The notes beneath the pieces were generated by a model. The model was not told where the DNA came from, searched no databases, and was given only the letters and a program-made list of their open reading frames with translations. DNA of 43,221 bases from an uncultured Gammaproteobacteria bacterium (GTDB lineage: Bacteria; Pseudomonadota; Gammaproteobacteria; Enterobacterales; Psychrobiaceae): contig CAKZQF010000199.1 in the NCBI GenBank assembly GCA_937139475.1, forward strand, positions 1 to 43,221. The letters are read 5' to 3'. Both the position numbers and the translations under genes were made by a program. Positions 31,559 through 40,547 of the stretch are shown piece after piece (position 1 is the stretch's first letter; the number at the start of each line of letters is the position of its first letter).

Positions 31559-34500
31559 TTAGAAACTGGCTCTTACACCTATGGTGTAACGAGACTCAAA
31601 TTCGTTAGCCCAACCGTATTGATCCTTCCATTGAATATAATATTCTTCGGTTTCGCCAGTGATATTCGAGCCATTAACGTACACCGATACTGCTTCATTG
31701 ATATCGTAACTTGCGCTGATATCGACAAAGCTTGTCGCTTTTTGGTAGTAATGTAAGGCTGTTTCTGGAATTGAACCCGCTAGCCGGTCGCTACGGTAGT
31801 TATAAGATAATCGTAATTGAAAACCATTTTCTTCATACCAAGAAGTGAAATTAACCAAGCGCTCAGAGTTGTCGTTAAATGGTAGCTCTTTTCCATAGAT
31901 ATCTTTGCTATTAGATGAGCTTGGAGAGTAGGTGAAGTTTGTATCTATGCCGAATCCACTAAGTAAACCATCGGTAAAATCGCTAAAGGCAAATTTTCCG
32001 CCGATTTCAATCCCCTCTATCGATGCTCCTTGACCTTGAACTTGTAAAGATACCGGTACCGTACGACGAGTAATACCGTCTGAGTCTGGGAATCTGCCGT
32101 CTTCAAACCCAGGTTTGGTGAAACTTTCGATATCAATCTTAAATATGGCTGAACTAATCATACTAGCTTCACCAATATAGTACTCCGCTGATAGGTCGAA
32201 GTTTTTCGCGCGCCATGGGTTTAAGTATGGGTTACCCGTTTTACTAGCGCCTGCCACGTCAATGCGATCTTCGGCCGTATTGTCAATTCGGTGAATAACT
32301 AAGCCACCACCATAATTCATTAAATCTAGTGGAGTCATGGTTTTACTGGCACCAAAGCGGATTATAAAATCATCAGTCACTCGTGCTGCAATGTTTAACG
32401 ATGGTAGGTAATCTGTATAGGTTACGCGGCTTACTTCATCACCAACATCAGCTTGAAGAAGCCCGTAAGGCAATGTGCCACCTGTTATATTTTGTTTTAC
32501 TAATAACTCGGTATCAATTTGCTTAAGGCCGAAATTACCAGATAATATATCGTGTTCAAAATTAGCGACAAAATAGAAACTTGTTTCATTAAAATCGATA
32601 TCAAAAGTTTGACCTGGACGGTTGAATCGATTGGCAGAGCCAAACACTTTTTCGTGATAGCTGGTTACATCATCAAATGCTTTAGGATCGGCGGCCCACA
32701 ATCCTGGAATTCCGTTGACTGAACCGAAATTATCGGCCCACATAACCTCATTTAATGCATCTAAACGACGAGGTTGATTAGCAGTATAGGCTTGGAATGT
32801 CTGATCGCCAGTCACTGGATCTGTAATAAATTCACCTGCGTTGCAGCGAGAATCATTCATGACGACATCAATACCTTTCCACAATACCTGGCAGCCATTT
32901 GGATCGCTTGCGCCATTGCCGGCATAAAACCCAGACAGAAGATCAAAACTCTGTACCTGAACAGCCCGTTCACTTTTGCGAATTCCAATATCGAGGCTAG
33001 TAATAAAACCATCATCAAACTCGTAGCTGCCATCAATGCTAAACACGCTCATATTGGCCGATTCTTCGCTGTTATCTTCTGAAGAATAAGCACCAACGGC
33101 ATAGCTGTCTAAATTTTTCATATAGTCAGCAAGCGTCGCATTTGGCCCAAGGTTACCAGCGATGACTTGATCAAACCCAGTCCACATCGGATTAGCGCCT
33201 GATGTATCGTAATGTAACTGTGGATTTTCACTATAACCCAGTGGGTTTGGTGTTATGAATCGGCCACCATTGTCGCCAACTATTTCAGACAACCTACTTT
33301 GATCATACTGCTGAGCAATATTAGCGGGATAAAACGGATTTACATTGAATGGATTAGTCGATTCCCAGTTACTTAAATCACCTTGTACCTGACCATTCAT
33401 ACTAAGTTGATTTGCATTAGCCTTAATGTATCTAACACTACCTTTTAGCTTGCCACCGTTGTCGTAGTTTAGTTGCAAGTTCAAGTTTCGAGAGTTTGAA
33501 TCTGTTGCTTTATTACGGCTAAACGAATTTACTCGCCAGGCATCTACATCGTATTGTTGTACCGATTGCCACTCATGTTCACCTTGAAATGCATCAGTCG
33601 CCCGTTGTTCAGTTGGCTTTAACCAGTATGGCAATGCAGCGGACTGCCAACGGTTTGACATGTTAATGCCTACTTCTCTGGTATATTCTTCGAGCTTGGT
33701 ATTGAAAAACTCTGCCACAAACTCAAAACCTTCGCCCAAATCCGCCTGAAAGGCTATGTTCAAACCGGTACGAGTACGATCTTCAACACGATTAAATGCA
33801 TGTAGTCCTTGGGGCGTAATGTATCTATCTTGTTGTGGCACTTCGACGCCCCAACCTTGTATGCCCCATGAGTTATTGTGCATAGAACCACCAGCTTCGA
33901 AGGCGTTACCATTGTAATCATTACCCAAGTTAGCTTTGCTATGAGTCGCAGAGACTAACAATCCGATGGAATCATTTTGATAGTTAAATAAAGCGCTGGC
34001 TAGGGGGTCTTGTTGTTTGGTATTTTGCCCCTGAGAGACTTCGAAACTCGTTGCAGCTGAAAAGCCCTTATCAAAATCGAATGGACGATAGGTTTTCAAA
34101 TCGATAGTCCCTGAAATTCCTGAAAGCGCATTCCGCGTATCTGTCGATTTGAATACGTCAACACCTTGCATTAGCTGTGACGGGATATCGGTGAGTCGCG
34201 GTTGAGAACCACCTAAGTTACCAGCATTTAAGTATTGCTCACCATTTAACAGAGTAACTACTTGAGGCAAGCCCCTAATGTTTACACTAGCGCCTTCTCC
34301 TGCATCTCGTTGTATTTGTATACCTGAAATGCGTTGCAAGGAGTCTGCGATAGTAATATCTGGTAGTTTTCCGATATCTTCTGCTGATATTCCATCAACA
34401 ATACTACTCGCATATCGTTTCAAATTAATTGATTTGACGCGGGAGCCACGAAGACCTGTAACAGAAATAACTTCCATATTTTCGGCAGTTTGTTTTTCTT

Positions 34501-34594
34501 CACTTGCCGCAAATGAGGTGGTGCTGATCGCGCTAGATACGATTATGGAAATAGTAGCAGCCAATATATTCTTTTTAAATTTAAGTTCTGACAT
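31559..34594 (-). CDS. TonB-dependent outer-membrane receptor (1011 aa)
   Basis: A signal peptide (about residues 1-29, ending TTSFAA) precedes MEVISVTGLRGS, the N-terminal motif of the large sugar-type receptors of Xanthomonas, Caulobacter and Alteromonas. The plug holds PDITIADSLQRISGIQIQR and VNIRGLPQVVTLLNGEQ. The barrel runs to a terminal phenylalanine (VRASF). A length near 1000 residues is typical for glycan receptors of this group rather than siderophore receptors. AAGGATT precedes the ATG at 34594. Operator 5, inside a 36-bp near-perfect palindrome, lies 49-84 bp upstream, linking it to the LacI regulon. It probably imports larger oligosaccharides than the 744-residue receptor. Confidence 0.95.
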   Translation of the reverse strand: MSELKFKKNILAATISIIVSSAISTTSFAASEEKQTAENMEVISVTGLRGSRVKSINLKRYASSIVDGISAEDIGKLPDITIADSLQRISGIQIQRDAGEGASVNIRGLPQVVTLLNGEQYLNAGNLGGSQPRLTDIPSQLMQGVDVFKSTDTRNALSGISGTIDLKTYRPFDFDKGFSAATSFEVSQGQNTKQQDPLASALFNYQNDSIGLLVSATHSKANLGNDYNGNAFEAGGSMHNNSWGIQGWGVEVPQQDRYITPQGLHAFNRVEDRTRTGLNIAFQADLGEGFEFVAEFFNTKLEEYTREVGINMSNRWQSAALPYWLKPTEQRATDAFQGEHEWQSVQQYDVDAWRVNSFSRNKATDSNSRNLNLQLNYDNGGKLKGSVRYIKANANQLSMNGQVQGDLSNWESTNPFNVNPFYPANIAQQYDQSRLSEIVGDNGGRFITPNPLGYSENPQLHYDTSGANPMWTGFDQVIAGNLGPNATLADYMKNLDSYAVGAYSSEDNSEESANMSVFSIDGSYEFDDGFITSLDIGIRKSERAVQVQSFDLLSGFYAGNGASDPNGCQVLWKGIDVVMNDSRCNAGEFITDPVTGDQTFQAYTANQPRRLDALNEVMWADNFGSVNGIPGLWAADPKAFDDVTSYHEKVFGSANRFNRPGQTFDIDFNETSFYFVANFEHDILSGNFGLKQIDTELLVKQNITGGTLPYGLLQADVGDEVSRVTYTDYLPSLNIAARVTDDFIIRFGASKTMTPLDLMNYGGGLVIHRIDNTAEDRIDVAGASKTGNPYLNPWRAKNFDLSAEYYIGEASMISSAIFKIDIESFTKPGFEDGRFPDSDGITRRTVPVSLQVQGQGASIEGIEIGGKFAFSDFTDGLLSGFGIDTNFTYSPSSSNSKDIYGKELPFNDNSERLVNFTSWYEENGFQLRLSYNYRSDRLAGSIPETALHYYQKATSFVDISASYDINEAVSVYVNGSNITGETEEYYIQWKDQYGWANEFESRYTIGVRASF

Positions 34595-34642
34595 TAAATA
34601 ATCCTTTTAATAAAGTAGCTTTTTTATCTATTAGAATAATAT

Positions 34643-34678
34643 ACAACACCTAATGTAATCGATTACATTGGGTGTTGT
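34643..34678. promoter_or_regulatory. LacI-type operator 5 inside a 36-bp near-perfect palindrome
   Basis: Core ATGTAATCGATTACAT (34653-34668) is extended by ACAACACCTA on the left and TGGGTGTTGT on the right, with one T-G mismatch in 18 pairs. As at operator 2, the palindrome goes far beyond the LacI core, but the arms differ in sequence. Confidence 0.78.
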
Positions 34679-35185
34679 CACGATGTTATGAATTTGTTCT
34701 ATTAATGTCAAGTGATTAAAAATCAAACCGAAACAAAGAGAGTAGACGTCGCATTTTATTTGTTTTGAATCATCTTTTTATCGTTTTTCGTTGTGGCTGG
34801 TAGTGAACGGTCGTTTGAATTTTAAACCGTATCTAGAGCTAGTTTTTATAAGTAATAAGTCTAGAAAACTAACGATGCAAGGATACAAATGGCTATTTAA
34901 AATTGGCGAAGGAATAGGGCGAATGGAATTTTAGTTGGGCGGACTGTTCGGTTTTTAGTTATTAAGATAGCTCTAATTGTAATAAAATTCATAGAAGGCT
35001 TGATCGGGAAGTAGACCCATTAAATGGGTACAGGTAGTGGGCCTACAAATGAAAACGCAACAATTATATCAATTCCGATAAGTTTGTGGTCTTGTTGTGT
35101 TAAGAAAAAATAAACTAGAGCAACTAAGTTATTGTTAATTTTAACTCGCACAAATGGCCAGTAATTTATCGGAATTTCTATTACT
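34679..35185. other. 507-bp gap between receptor promoter and GH26 gene
   Basis: No supported gene. It holds an 11-bp exact inverted repeat (AATTCCGATAA at 35071-35081 and its complement at 35166-35176) around an 84-bp centre, and a smaller hairpin CCCATTAAATGGG (35016-35028) inside a larger imperfect one (GTAGACCC at 35012 and GGGCCTAC at 35039). These could be the GH26 operon's transcription end or a mobile-element remnant; neither is shown. Confidence 0.35.
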
Positions 35186-36268
35186 CTATGGCTTTTTTTC
35201 TGATAAAAAAGTCTGTTCAAAATCATCACTATGGATAAAACGTTCGTTTGATATCCACTTTTTGTAATGAGTGGCTAAGTCTGAATGTAGGTCGAGACGA
35301 GCGTTGTTAAAGCCTGTTTTTATCTGCGGCCAAATCCAATTCCAGCGCTGCCAGTCAACGATGATAATATTCATGCCTTTAATTTGTGGGTATTGCTCGA
35401 AAACCTTAAAGTAGGCTTCAAACCAATCAAGAGATTCTTGTAGGTTGTTAGGGTCTCTAAAGCTAAACCCCTGACCAGAGGTAAACCATGGTGATGATTC
35501 TCCGATAAATACGGGCTTTTGATGCTTGGCTGCGTTTTGATAAAATTCAACACTACCCGGGGAGTAGAGCGCTTTGGGACTAAATTGGCTGATACTCCAC
35601 CAATCGACATATTCGTCGCCTGGGTAGTAGTCCATGTAATGGTGATCTTCTAAAATCGGCATCCCAGTCAGTTTGTTTAAATCAGGTGCTGAGGCATGCC
35701 ATAAGGTAGCTATGTTTGTCACCTTCATCTCGCGCATTTTGTTGACTATATATTTAAAACCTTCACGGTAACCTACAGGGTCGAAATGCCCGCGATTATT
35801 AAACTCCCAGCCAATACGCATTAAAACAGGCTTGCCAATGTCTCTCATCGCATTAAAAAACAAAGCTAACTGCGTATCGCTTTTTCCGCTTAGTACTTGC
35901 TCAGGGTTAAAATCGTAACCAATTTGAGCCATTTGCCAGCTGTTTTCGCTGGCAAATTGACGATAACGTTTAATAAATCCTTCTAGCTGTGCTTGACCAT
36001 TTTCACGCTGCGGGTGAATATAGAATGACACAATGGCAGGCGTGTAGGGGGCAACTTCGCTAACGTAATCACGGTAATCTTGAATGTCGCCTTTTGCGCC
36101 TGGATGGTCTGTGTTCCAGCCATGCGTTATTTGCCCCCAACCATGAATTGCTTTACCTGCGGGGGGCTCAAACTTGGCACCAAAGTACGGTAGCTTTGTC
36201 TCACTCGCCTGACTATTTAGGGCAAAAAAAAGCCCCAGAACAATACTTAGTTTCTTGATCATATTCAT
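35186..36268 (-). CDS. GH26-like endo-glycanase (beta-1,3-xylanase or mannanase type), exported
   Basis: A 360-residue clan GH-A enzyme with a Sec signal peptide (residues 1-22, ending LNSQASE). The acid/base is Glu155 (LMRIGWEFNN), the nucleophile Glu257 (PVFIGESSPW), and YYPGDEYVDWWSIS (214-227) is a GH26 signature. GH26 includes beta-mannanases and the beta-1,3-xylanases of marine bacteria; in a xylose-oxidation locus the second is attractive but not proved. ATG 36268 is chosen because AAGGA lies upstream and it overlaps the RND pump stop as ATGA; a start at 36310 would extend far into the pump gene and hide the signal. The translational coupling to an efflux pump is unusual. Confidence 0.8.
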   Translation of the reverse strand: MNMIKKLSIVLGLFFALNSQASETKLPYFGAKFEPPAGKAIHGWGQITHGWNTDHPGAKGDIQDYRDYVSEVAPYTPAIVSFYIHPQRENGQAQLEGFIKRYRQFASENSWQMAQIGYDFNPEQVLSGKSDTQLALFFNAMRDIGKPVLMRIGWEFNNRGHFDPVGYREGFKYIVNKMREMKVTNIATLWHASAPDLNKLTGMPILEDHHYMDYYPGDEYVDWWSISQFSPKALYSPGSVEFYQNAAKHQKPVFIGESSPWFTSGQGFSFRDPNNLQESLDWFEAYFKVFEQYPQIKGMNIIIVDWQRWNWIWPQIKTGFNNARLDLHSDLATHYKKWISNERFIHSDDFEQTFLSEKKP

Positions 36269-39200
36269 TGCAGTTCCTTGTTTATTGTTGATGTATCTTT
36301 TATTAACCACACATAAAGTGCCGGCACTATACCCAGGGTCATGACAGTGCCTATACCTAGCCCAAAGGTAATGACGCTCGCCATAGCGTAAAACATTGAT
36401 TCTTGCATTAGCATTAATGGAATAAGAGCGACAATAGTCGTGACCGTGGTAATAATTACCGGGCGAAGACGGTTTAAACAGGCATTAGTAATTGCTTGAA
36501 TATTACCTAGGCCTACTTGTTGTTCTTCCCCAATTTTGTCGATTAGTACGATGGCGTTATTGATGATGATTCCAGCGAGTGAAATGAATCCGAGCATGGC
36601 GATAAAATCAAAATTAGCGCCAGTGACAAACAAACCAATAAACCCTCCTGAAAAGGCCAGTGGAATGGTGACTGTGACGATAAACATTTTCTTAAACGAG
36701 TTAAATTGACCTAGTAAAATCATCAAGATTAAGCCTAAAAAGAGCGGCAAAGTCACAAATAAGGTGCCAGCGCTTTTACTAAATCCTTCTAATTCGCCTC
36801 CTAATTCAACACGGTAGCCAGCTGGTAGGTTATCGGTAATATGTTGGATTCTATTATCCCATAGAGCTTGCAGTTGCGGCGCTTTATGCACTAAATGTTT
36901 TCCTTCAACTGTAACTGTTTTTTCCATATTTCGGCGCACAATAGAGCCAAACTCACTGGCTAACTTTAATGATGCCACCTGGGCTAACGATACATAGCCA
37001 ATATGAGGCAGGCTACTTACCACCTTAACTTGGTCAAGGATGTTTACGCCTTGGTTTTGGTTAATTGATGATTTTACTAGCACTGGGATAAGCGTATCAC
37101 CGCGACGAATTTCAGTGACTTGGCTGCCAGTAAATGTTGCCTTAAGTGATTGAGATATCGCGCTATAGCTTACCCCTAAACGACGAGCCTGGGCCTGATT
37201 AATTTCTACTTCAAAGCGCTTAATCTTGTTTTCCCAGTTGTTACGGACATGAATCGTCCCTTCAATTTGACTTAAGGCGCGCTGTGCTTGCTGGCTTATT
37301 GAAAATAATGTGCCATGATCTGGCCCAACAAAGCGGAGCTGAACAACACCGGGGGGGACTGTTCCTCGAGCAATTAGTTCTGTGCGGACGTTGGCATGAC
37401 TAAGCTGCTGTGCAGCGAATTGTCTGATGGGTAACAACAGCGATTTTGCGGCTTCAGCGTTTCCTGCATCCACAATAATAAATGCTTTGTTTGGCGCAGG
37501 ATCGTTAGGAATTATTGATAAAAAAAAGCGTGGCCCCCCATTGCCAATATAAGCCGCTGTGTATTTTACTTGTGGATTTTGTGTTTTGTCGTCAAGCCAT
37601 GCAGTTAATTTCTCCGTCGCTTTTTGGGTTTGTTTGAGATTAAAACCTGCGGGTAAATCGATATACACTAAGACCTCTGATCGTGCCGATACAGAAAACA
37701 TTTCTGTTGGCACAAAGCTTTTTATCACCAGGGAGCAAGAAAATAATGCCACAGCTAACGCCACTGCGGTTCTTGGGCGAAGTAAAATAGTGTGTAGCAA
37801 CCTTTTATATACTGGAATAAGAATAAAAGGTTTGTGGTGTTTTTTTAATTTAATAAAGCGTACTGCAAGCAAAGGTACTACGGTTAATGACAGTAACCAT
37901 GAGATAAGTAAGCTAATGGAAACAACTTGTGCTAGCGAGCGGGTGAATTCGCCAGAGGTGGTATTGGCCACCAAGATTGGCGCAAACGCCAGTACTGTCG
38001 TCAATGTTGAGGTCAGCAGTGGCAACGCTAGCTCTTTACAAGAGTTTAGCGCTGCTTGCATTCGGGCAACGCCAGCTGCGAGTTTTAAGTGAATACTTTC
38101 GGTGATCACAATGGCGTTATCTACGAGCATACCAAGCGCTATGATTAAGCTGGCTAAGGAGATAAATTGTAAGTCGATACTTAAAAAATGCATTACGATT
38201 AATGTGGCTAAAATAGTCAGCGGTACACTGGCACCGACAATGAGCCCCTCTGATAACCCTAACGCGAGCACTACTATCACCAATACGATAATTAGGGTTT
38301 GATATAAGCTATTTTTTACATTACTTATGGCATTATCAACAACATCTGGCTGAAACGTTGCCAAAGACAATTCCATCCCATGAGGTAATGCGGCACTGAT
38401 ATCGAATAAAACTGCTTTAATTCGCGGCCCAATCTCTAAAATATTACGACCCTTTTGCATGGATGCCGCGATCACTATTGCTGGTTGATTATTAAAATAC
38501 GCGAGCTGCGCAGCTGGTGTATAGTAATTAGTAGTGATATCAAAATAGTCTTGTAATGGCAGTATGCCACCATTGCTGGCTAACATTTGCACGTTAGCCA
38601 AGTCGGCAAGCTGGCTCAGCTTTCCGCTAGTACCAATATTGATTGAACGGTAGGGGGTTTGCACCGTACCAGCACCAACAATACGGTTTTGGTCCTGGAT
38701 GCTCTGCACTGATTGAGATAAGTTGATGCTTGAACTTTCACTGAGTTTGTGTAGCGTATTGAGTTGCGCTGTTTCTTTTAAGACGCCGTATAGGCTGACA
38801 CGGCGAACGCCATCAACGGTGTAGAGCGAATCTCGGATTTTCCGGGCCTGTTGGCGCAATTCACGCATTTCCCAATTAGGGCCGGTGAGGGCAGCTGTTA
38901 TAATAGCCACGTCACCAAAATCATCATTAATATATGGCCCAATGGTACCTTGTGGCAATACACTCTTAAGTTCATTAAGTTTGCGCCGGATTTTGTCCCA
39001 AATTTTGTCGTAATCTTTTACCCCTGCAAAAAGTGTTGTGGTTAAAATTGCTTGACCAGATTTTGAGGTCGAGTTTACGAATTCTATTTCAGTAATCTCT
39101 CGTAATTTTTCTTCTATCTTTATAGTAATTAATTGCTCGACTTTATCTGCTGCAAGACCTGGAAATTTGGCAACTATCATCGCTTTATTGATGCGAATTA

Positions 39201-39315
39201 AAGGATCTTCACGGGATGGAAAATTTGAGTAAATCATCATTCCAATGCTAATGACTAGTGCGATAAATACCCATGTCATACGATTGTTATTAAGGGCTAA
39301 TTTAGTAATAATCAT
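36265..39315 (-). CDS. RND-family efflux transporter, inner-membrane pump (AcrB type)
   Basis: A 1016-residue proton-driven pump with an N-terminal helix, a large periplasmic loop, a central helix bundle including GMLVDNAIVITESI (the proton-relay aspartate region near residue 400), a second large loop and a final bundle with GIIINNAIVLIDKI. Length is normal for hydrophobe/amphiphile RND pumps. The stop overlaps the GH26 start and the gene begins 5 bp after the adaptor gene stop, so the three form one unit. No outer-membrane TolC-type gene is encoded here. The pump may export toxic glycan products or be a neighbour unrelated to sugar use. Confidence 0.94.
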   Translation of the reverse strand: MIITKLALNNNRMTWVFIALVISIGMMIYSNFPSREDPLIRINKAMIVAKFPGLAADKVEQLITIKIEEKLREITEIEFVNSTSKSGQAILTTTLFAGVKDYDKIWDKIRRKLNELKSVLPQGTIGPYINDDFGDVAIITAALTGPNWEMRELRQQARKIRDSLYTVDGVRRVSLYGVLKETAQLNTLHKLSESSSINLSQSVQSIQDQNRIVGAGTVQTPYRSINIGTSGKLSQLADLANVQMLASNGGILPLQDYFDITTNYYTPAAQLAYFNNQPAIVIAASMQKGRNILEIGPRIKAVLFDISAALPHGMELSLATFQPDVVDNAISNVKNSLYQTLIIVLVIVVLALGLSEGLIVGASVPLTILATLIVMHFLSIDLQFISLASLIIALGMLVDNAIVITESIHLKLAAGVARMQAALNSCKELALPLLTSTLTTVLAFAPILVANTTSGEFTRSLAQVVSISLLISWLLSLTVVPLLAVRFIKLKKHHKPFILIPVYKRLLHTILLRPRTAVALAVALFSCSLVIKSFVPTEMFSVSARSEVLVYIDLPAGFNLKQTQKATEKLTAWLDDKTQNPQVKYTAAYIGNGGPRFFLSIIPNDPAPNKAFIIVDAGNAEAAKSLLLPIRQFAAQQLSHANVRTELIARGTVPPGVVQLRFVGPDHGTLFSISQQAQRALSQIEGTIHVRNNWENKIKRFEVEINQAQARRLGVSYSAISQSLKATFTGSQVTEIRRGDTLIPVLVKSSINQNQGVNILDQVKVVSSLPHIGYVSLAQVASLKLASEFGSIVRRNMEKTVTVEGKHLVHKAPQLQALWDNRIQHITDNLPAGYRVELGGELEGFSKSAGTLFVTLPLFLGLILMILLGQFNSFKKMFIVTVTIPLAFSGGFIGLFVTGANFDFIAMLGFISLAGIIINNAIVLIDKIGEEQQVGLGNIQAITNACLNRLRPVIITTVTTIVALIPLMLMQESMFYAMASVITFGLGIGTVMTLGIVPALYVWLIKDTSTINKELQ

Positions 39316-39320
39316 GGGTG

Positions 39321-40418
39321 TTACTTAGCCTCATTCAATTGATACAGTGTAACTTGTTGTCCATCACTGAGTAATTCGGCTCCAGCGATGCAAATATGCT
39401 CCCCCCCGTTAAGACCGCTAGTTATTTTTACGGTATGAGTATTGCTAATTTCACTTTGTACAGTAACGGCGCGCACTACCCCTGCTTGAGCGTCATAGAC
39501 AAAGACTTGCTGCGTATCTGAAGGTGTGATGACCACGGCTGATTCTGGAACGGTGATTGACTCTTTGCGCTCTACGATTGACAAGCTTACATTTGCAGTC
39601 ATGCCGGCTTGAACATTAAAGCTATGATTTGATTCAAGCGTAGCGCTGACGGGAAATGCACCACTTAGCTCAGCATCAACGCCGATCTTCTCTATAGTTG
39701 CATTAATTGGTGTGCTGGTATCGCTTAAACTAACTTTCACCCGTTGGCCACGGCTTATGTGGCTAAACAGATTGCTCGGAACAAGAAAAGCCACTTCTAA
39801 ATGTTGCTTGTTTTGTATGCTAAAGATTGCTTGTCCGGTTTTAATATCTTGAAATGGTTCTATATAGCGGGAAGTTATGATGCCAGAAAATGGTGCTCTT
39901 AGTTTGGTGTTAGCCAAATCCCGTTGCGCCAATTGTAATGATACCTTAGCTTGTTCGACTAAGGTTTTGGCTTGCTCAAATTCTGATAGTGCTTGTTCAA
40001 AAGCTTGTTGGTTTATTAGCTGTTGAGTAAATAAACGCTGTTGGCGCAAGAACCTATCATGTCGTTGCTTTAGCTGTGCCTGTTGGTTATTTAGCCCTGC
40101 ACTTGCTTGCCGCACTTTTAGCTCAAAAGCCTGTTGGTCAATGCTGGCAAGCTGCTGTAATTTTTGAACTTCATCGCCTACTTGCGCTGTTAGCTCACTG
40201 ACATTACCAGCGACTTGAAAGGAGAGTTGTGAAAACTCGATAGGGCGAATAGTGCCAGAAAGTACTCGGTTTATCGGGTTGTTTTTCTTTACCACTTTAA
40301 TCGTTTTTATCGCCTTAATAGGTTGCTTAGGAAGTGGGGGGGCCGACTTGTTACAAGCATAGAGCAGTAATAAACAAGGAATTAAAACAAAGTGCTTTAA
40401 TAATTTAGTAAAAGACAT
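39321..40418 (-). CDS. RND periplasmic adaptor (membrane fusion protein), lipoprotein
   Basis: A 365-residue adaptor: signal 1-21 and lipobox LYAC (Cys22). The lipoyl half-motif LSFQVAGNVSELTAQVGDEV (about 65-84) comes first, then a glutamine-rich coiled-coil hairpin (about 95-165), the second lipoyl half with LRAPFSGIITSRYIEP, a beta-barrel domain and a membrane-proximal domain (ESAVVITPSDTQQVFVYD). It links the RND pump to an outer-membrane channel. It is the first gene of the pump operon and is followed by the pump gene at 5 bp. No local sugar operator or A-tract element is seen in front of it. Confidence 0.93.
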   Translation of the reverse strand: MSFTKLLKHFVLIPCLLLLYACNKSAPPLPKQPIKAIKTIKVVKKNNPINRVLSGTIRPIEFSQLSFQVAGNVSELTAQVGDEVQKLQQLASIDQQAFELKVRQASAGLNNQQAQLKQRHDRFLRQQRLFTQQLINQQAFEQALSEFEQAKTLVEQAKVSLQLAQRDLANTKLRAPFSGIITSRYIEPFQDIKTGQAIFSIQNKQHLEVAFLVPSNLFSHISRGQRVKVSLSDTSTPINATIEKIGVDAELSGAFPVSATLESNHSFNVQAGMTANVSLSIVERKESITVPESAVVITPSDTQQVFVYDAQAGVVRAVTVQSEISNTHTVKITSGLNGGEHICIAGAELLSDGQQVTLYQLNEAK

Positions 40419-40441
40419 AGCAAATACCTTAAAATGAACAG

Positions 40442-40469
40442 ACGCCAGTAAGGAGAGAGCTACTGGCGT
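40442..40469. terminator. Hairpin between SDR and RND operon
   Basis: ACGCCAGTA (40442-40450) and TACTGGCGT (40461-40469) form a perfect 9-bp stem. It lies downstream of the leftward SDR gene and upstream of the adaptor gene. No long T run follows on the minus strand, so termination is probable but weak. Confidence 0.5.
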
Positions 40470-40547
40470 TTATAGGGAAATTAGGCAATACAATTTATGT
40501 CAACTGCCTGAGCTTGAAAATATTCAGTCTATTAGTGCAAACTAGTA

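Noticed and set aside
35020..35229. A 69-codon minus-strand frame after the GH26 gene
   Set aside because: It overlaps the GH26 3' end in another frame, has no ribosome-binding site and no recognisable motif.
37559..38092. A 177-codon open frame on the plus strand
   Set aside because: It lies wholly antisense to the well-supported RND pump gene, has serine/threonine-rich low-information content and no ribosome-binding site.
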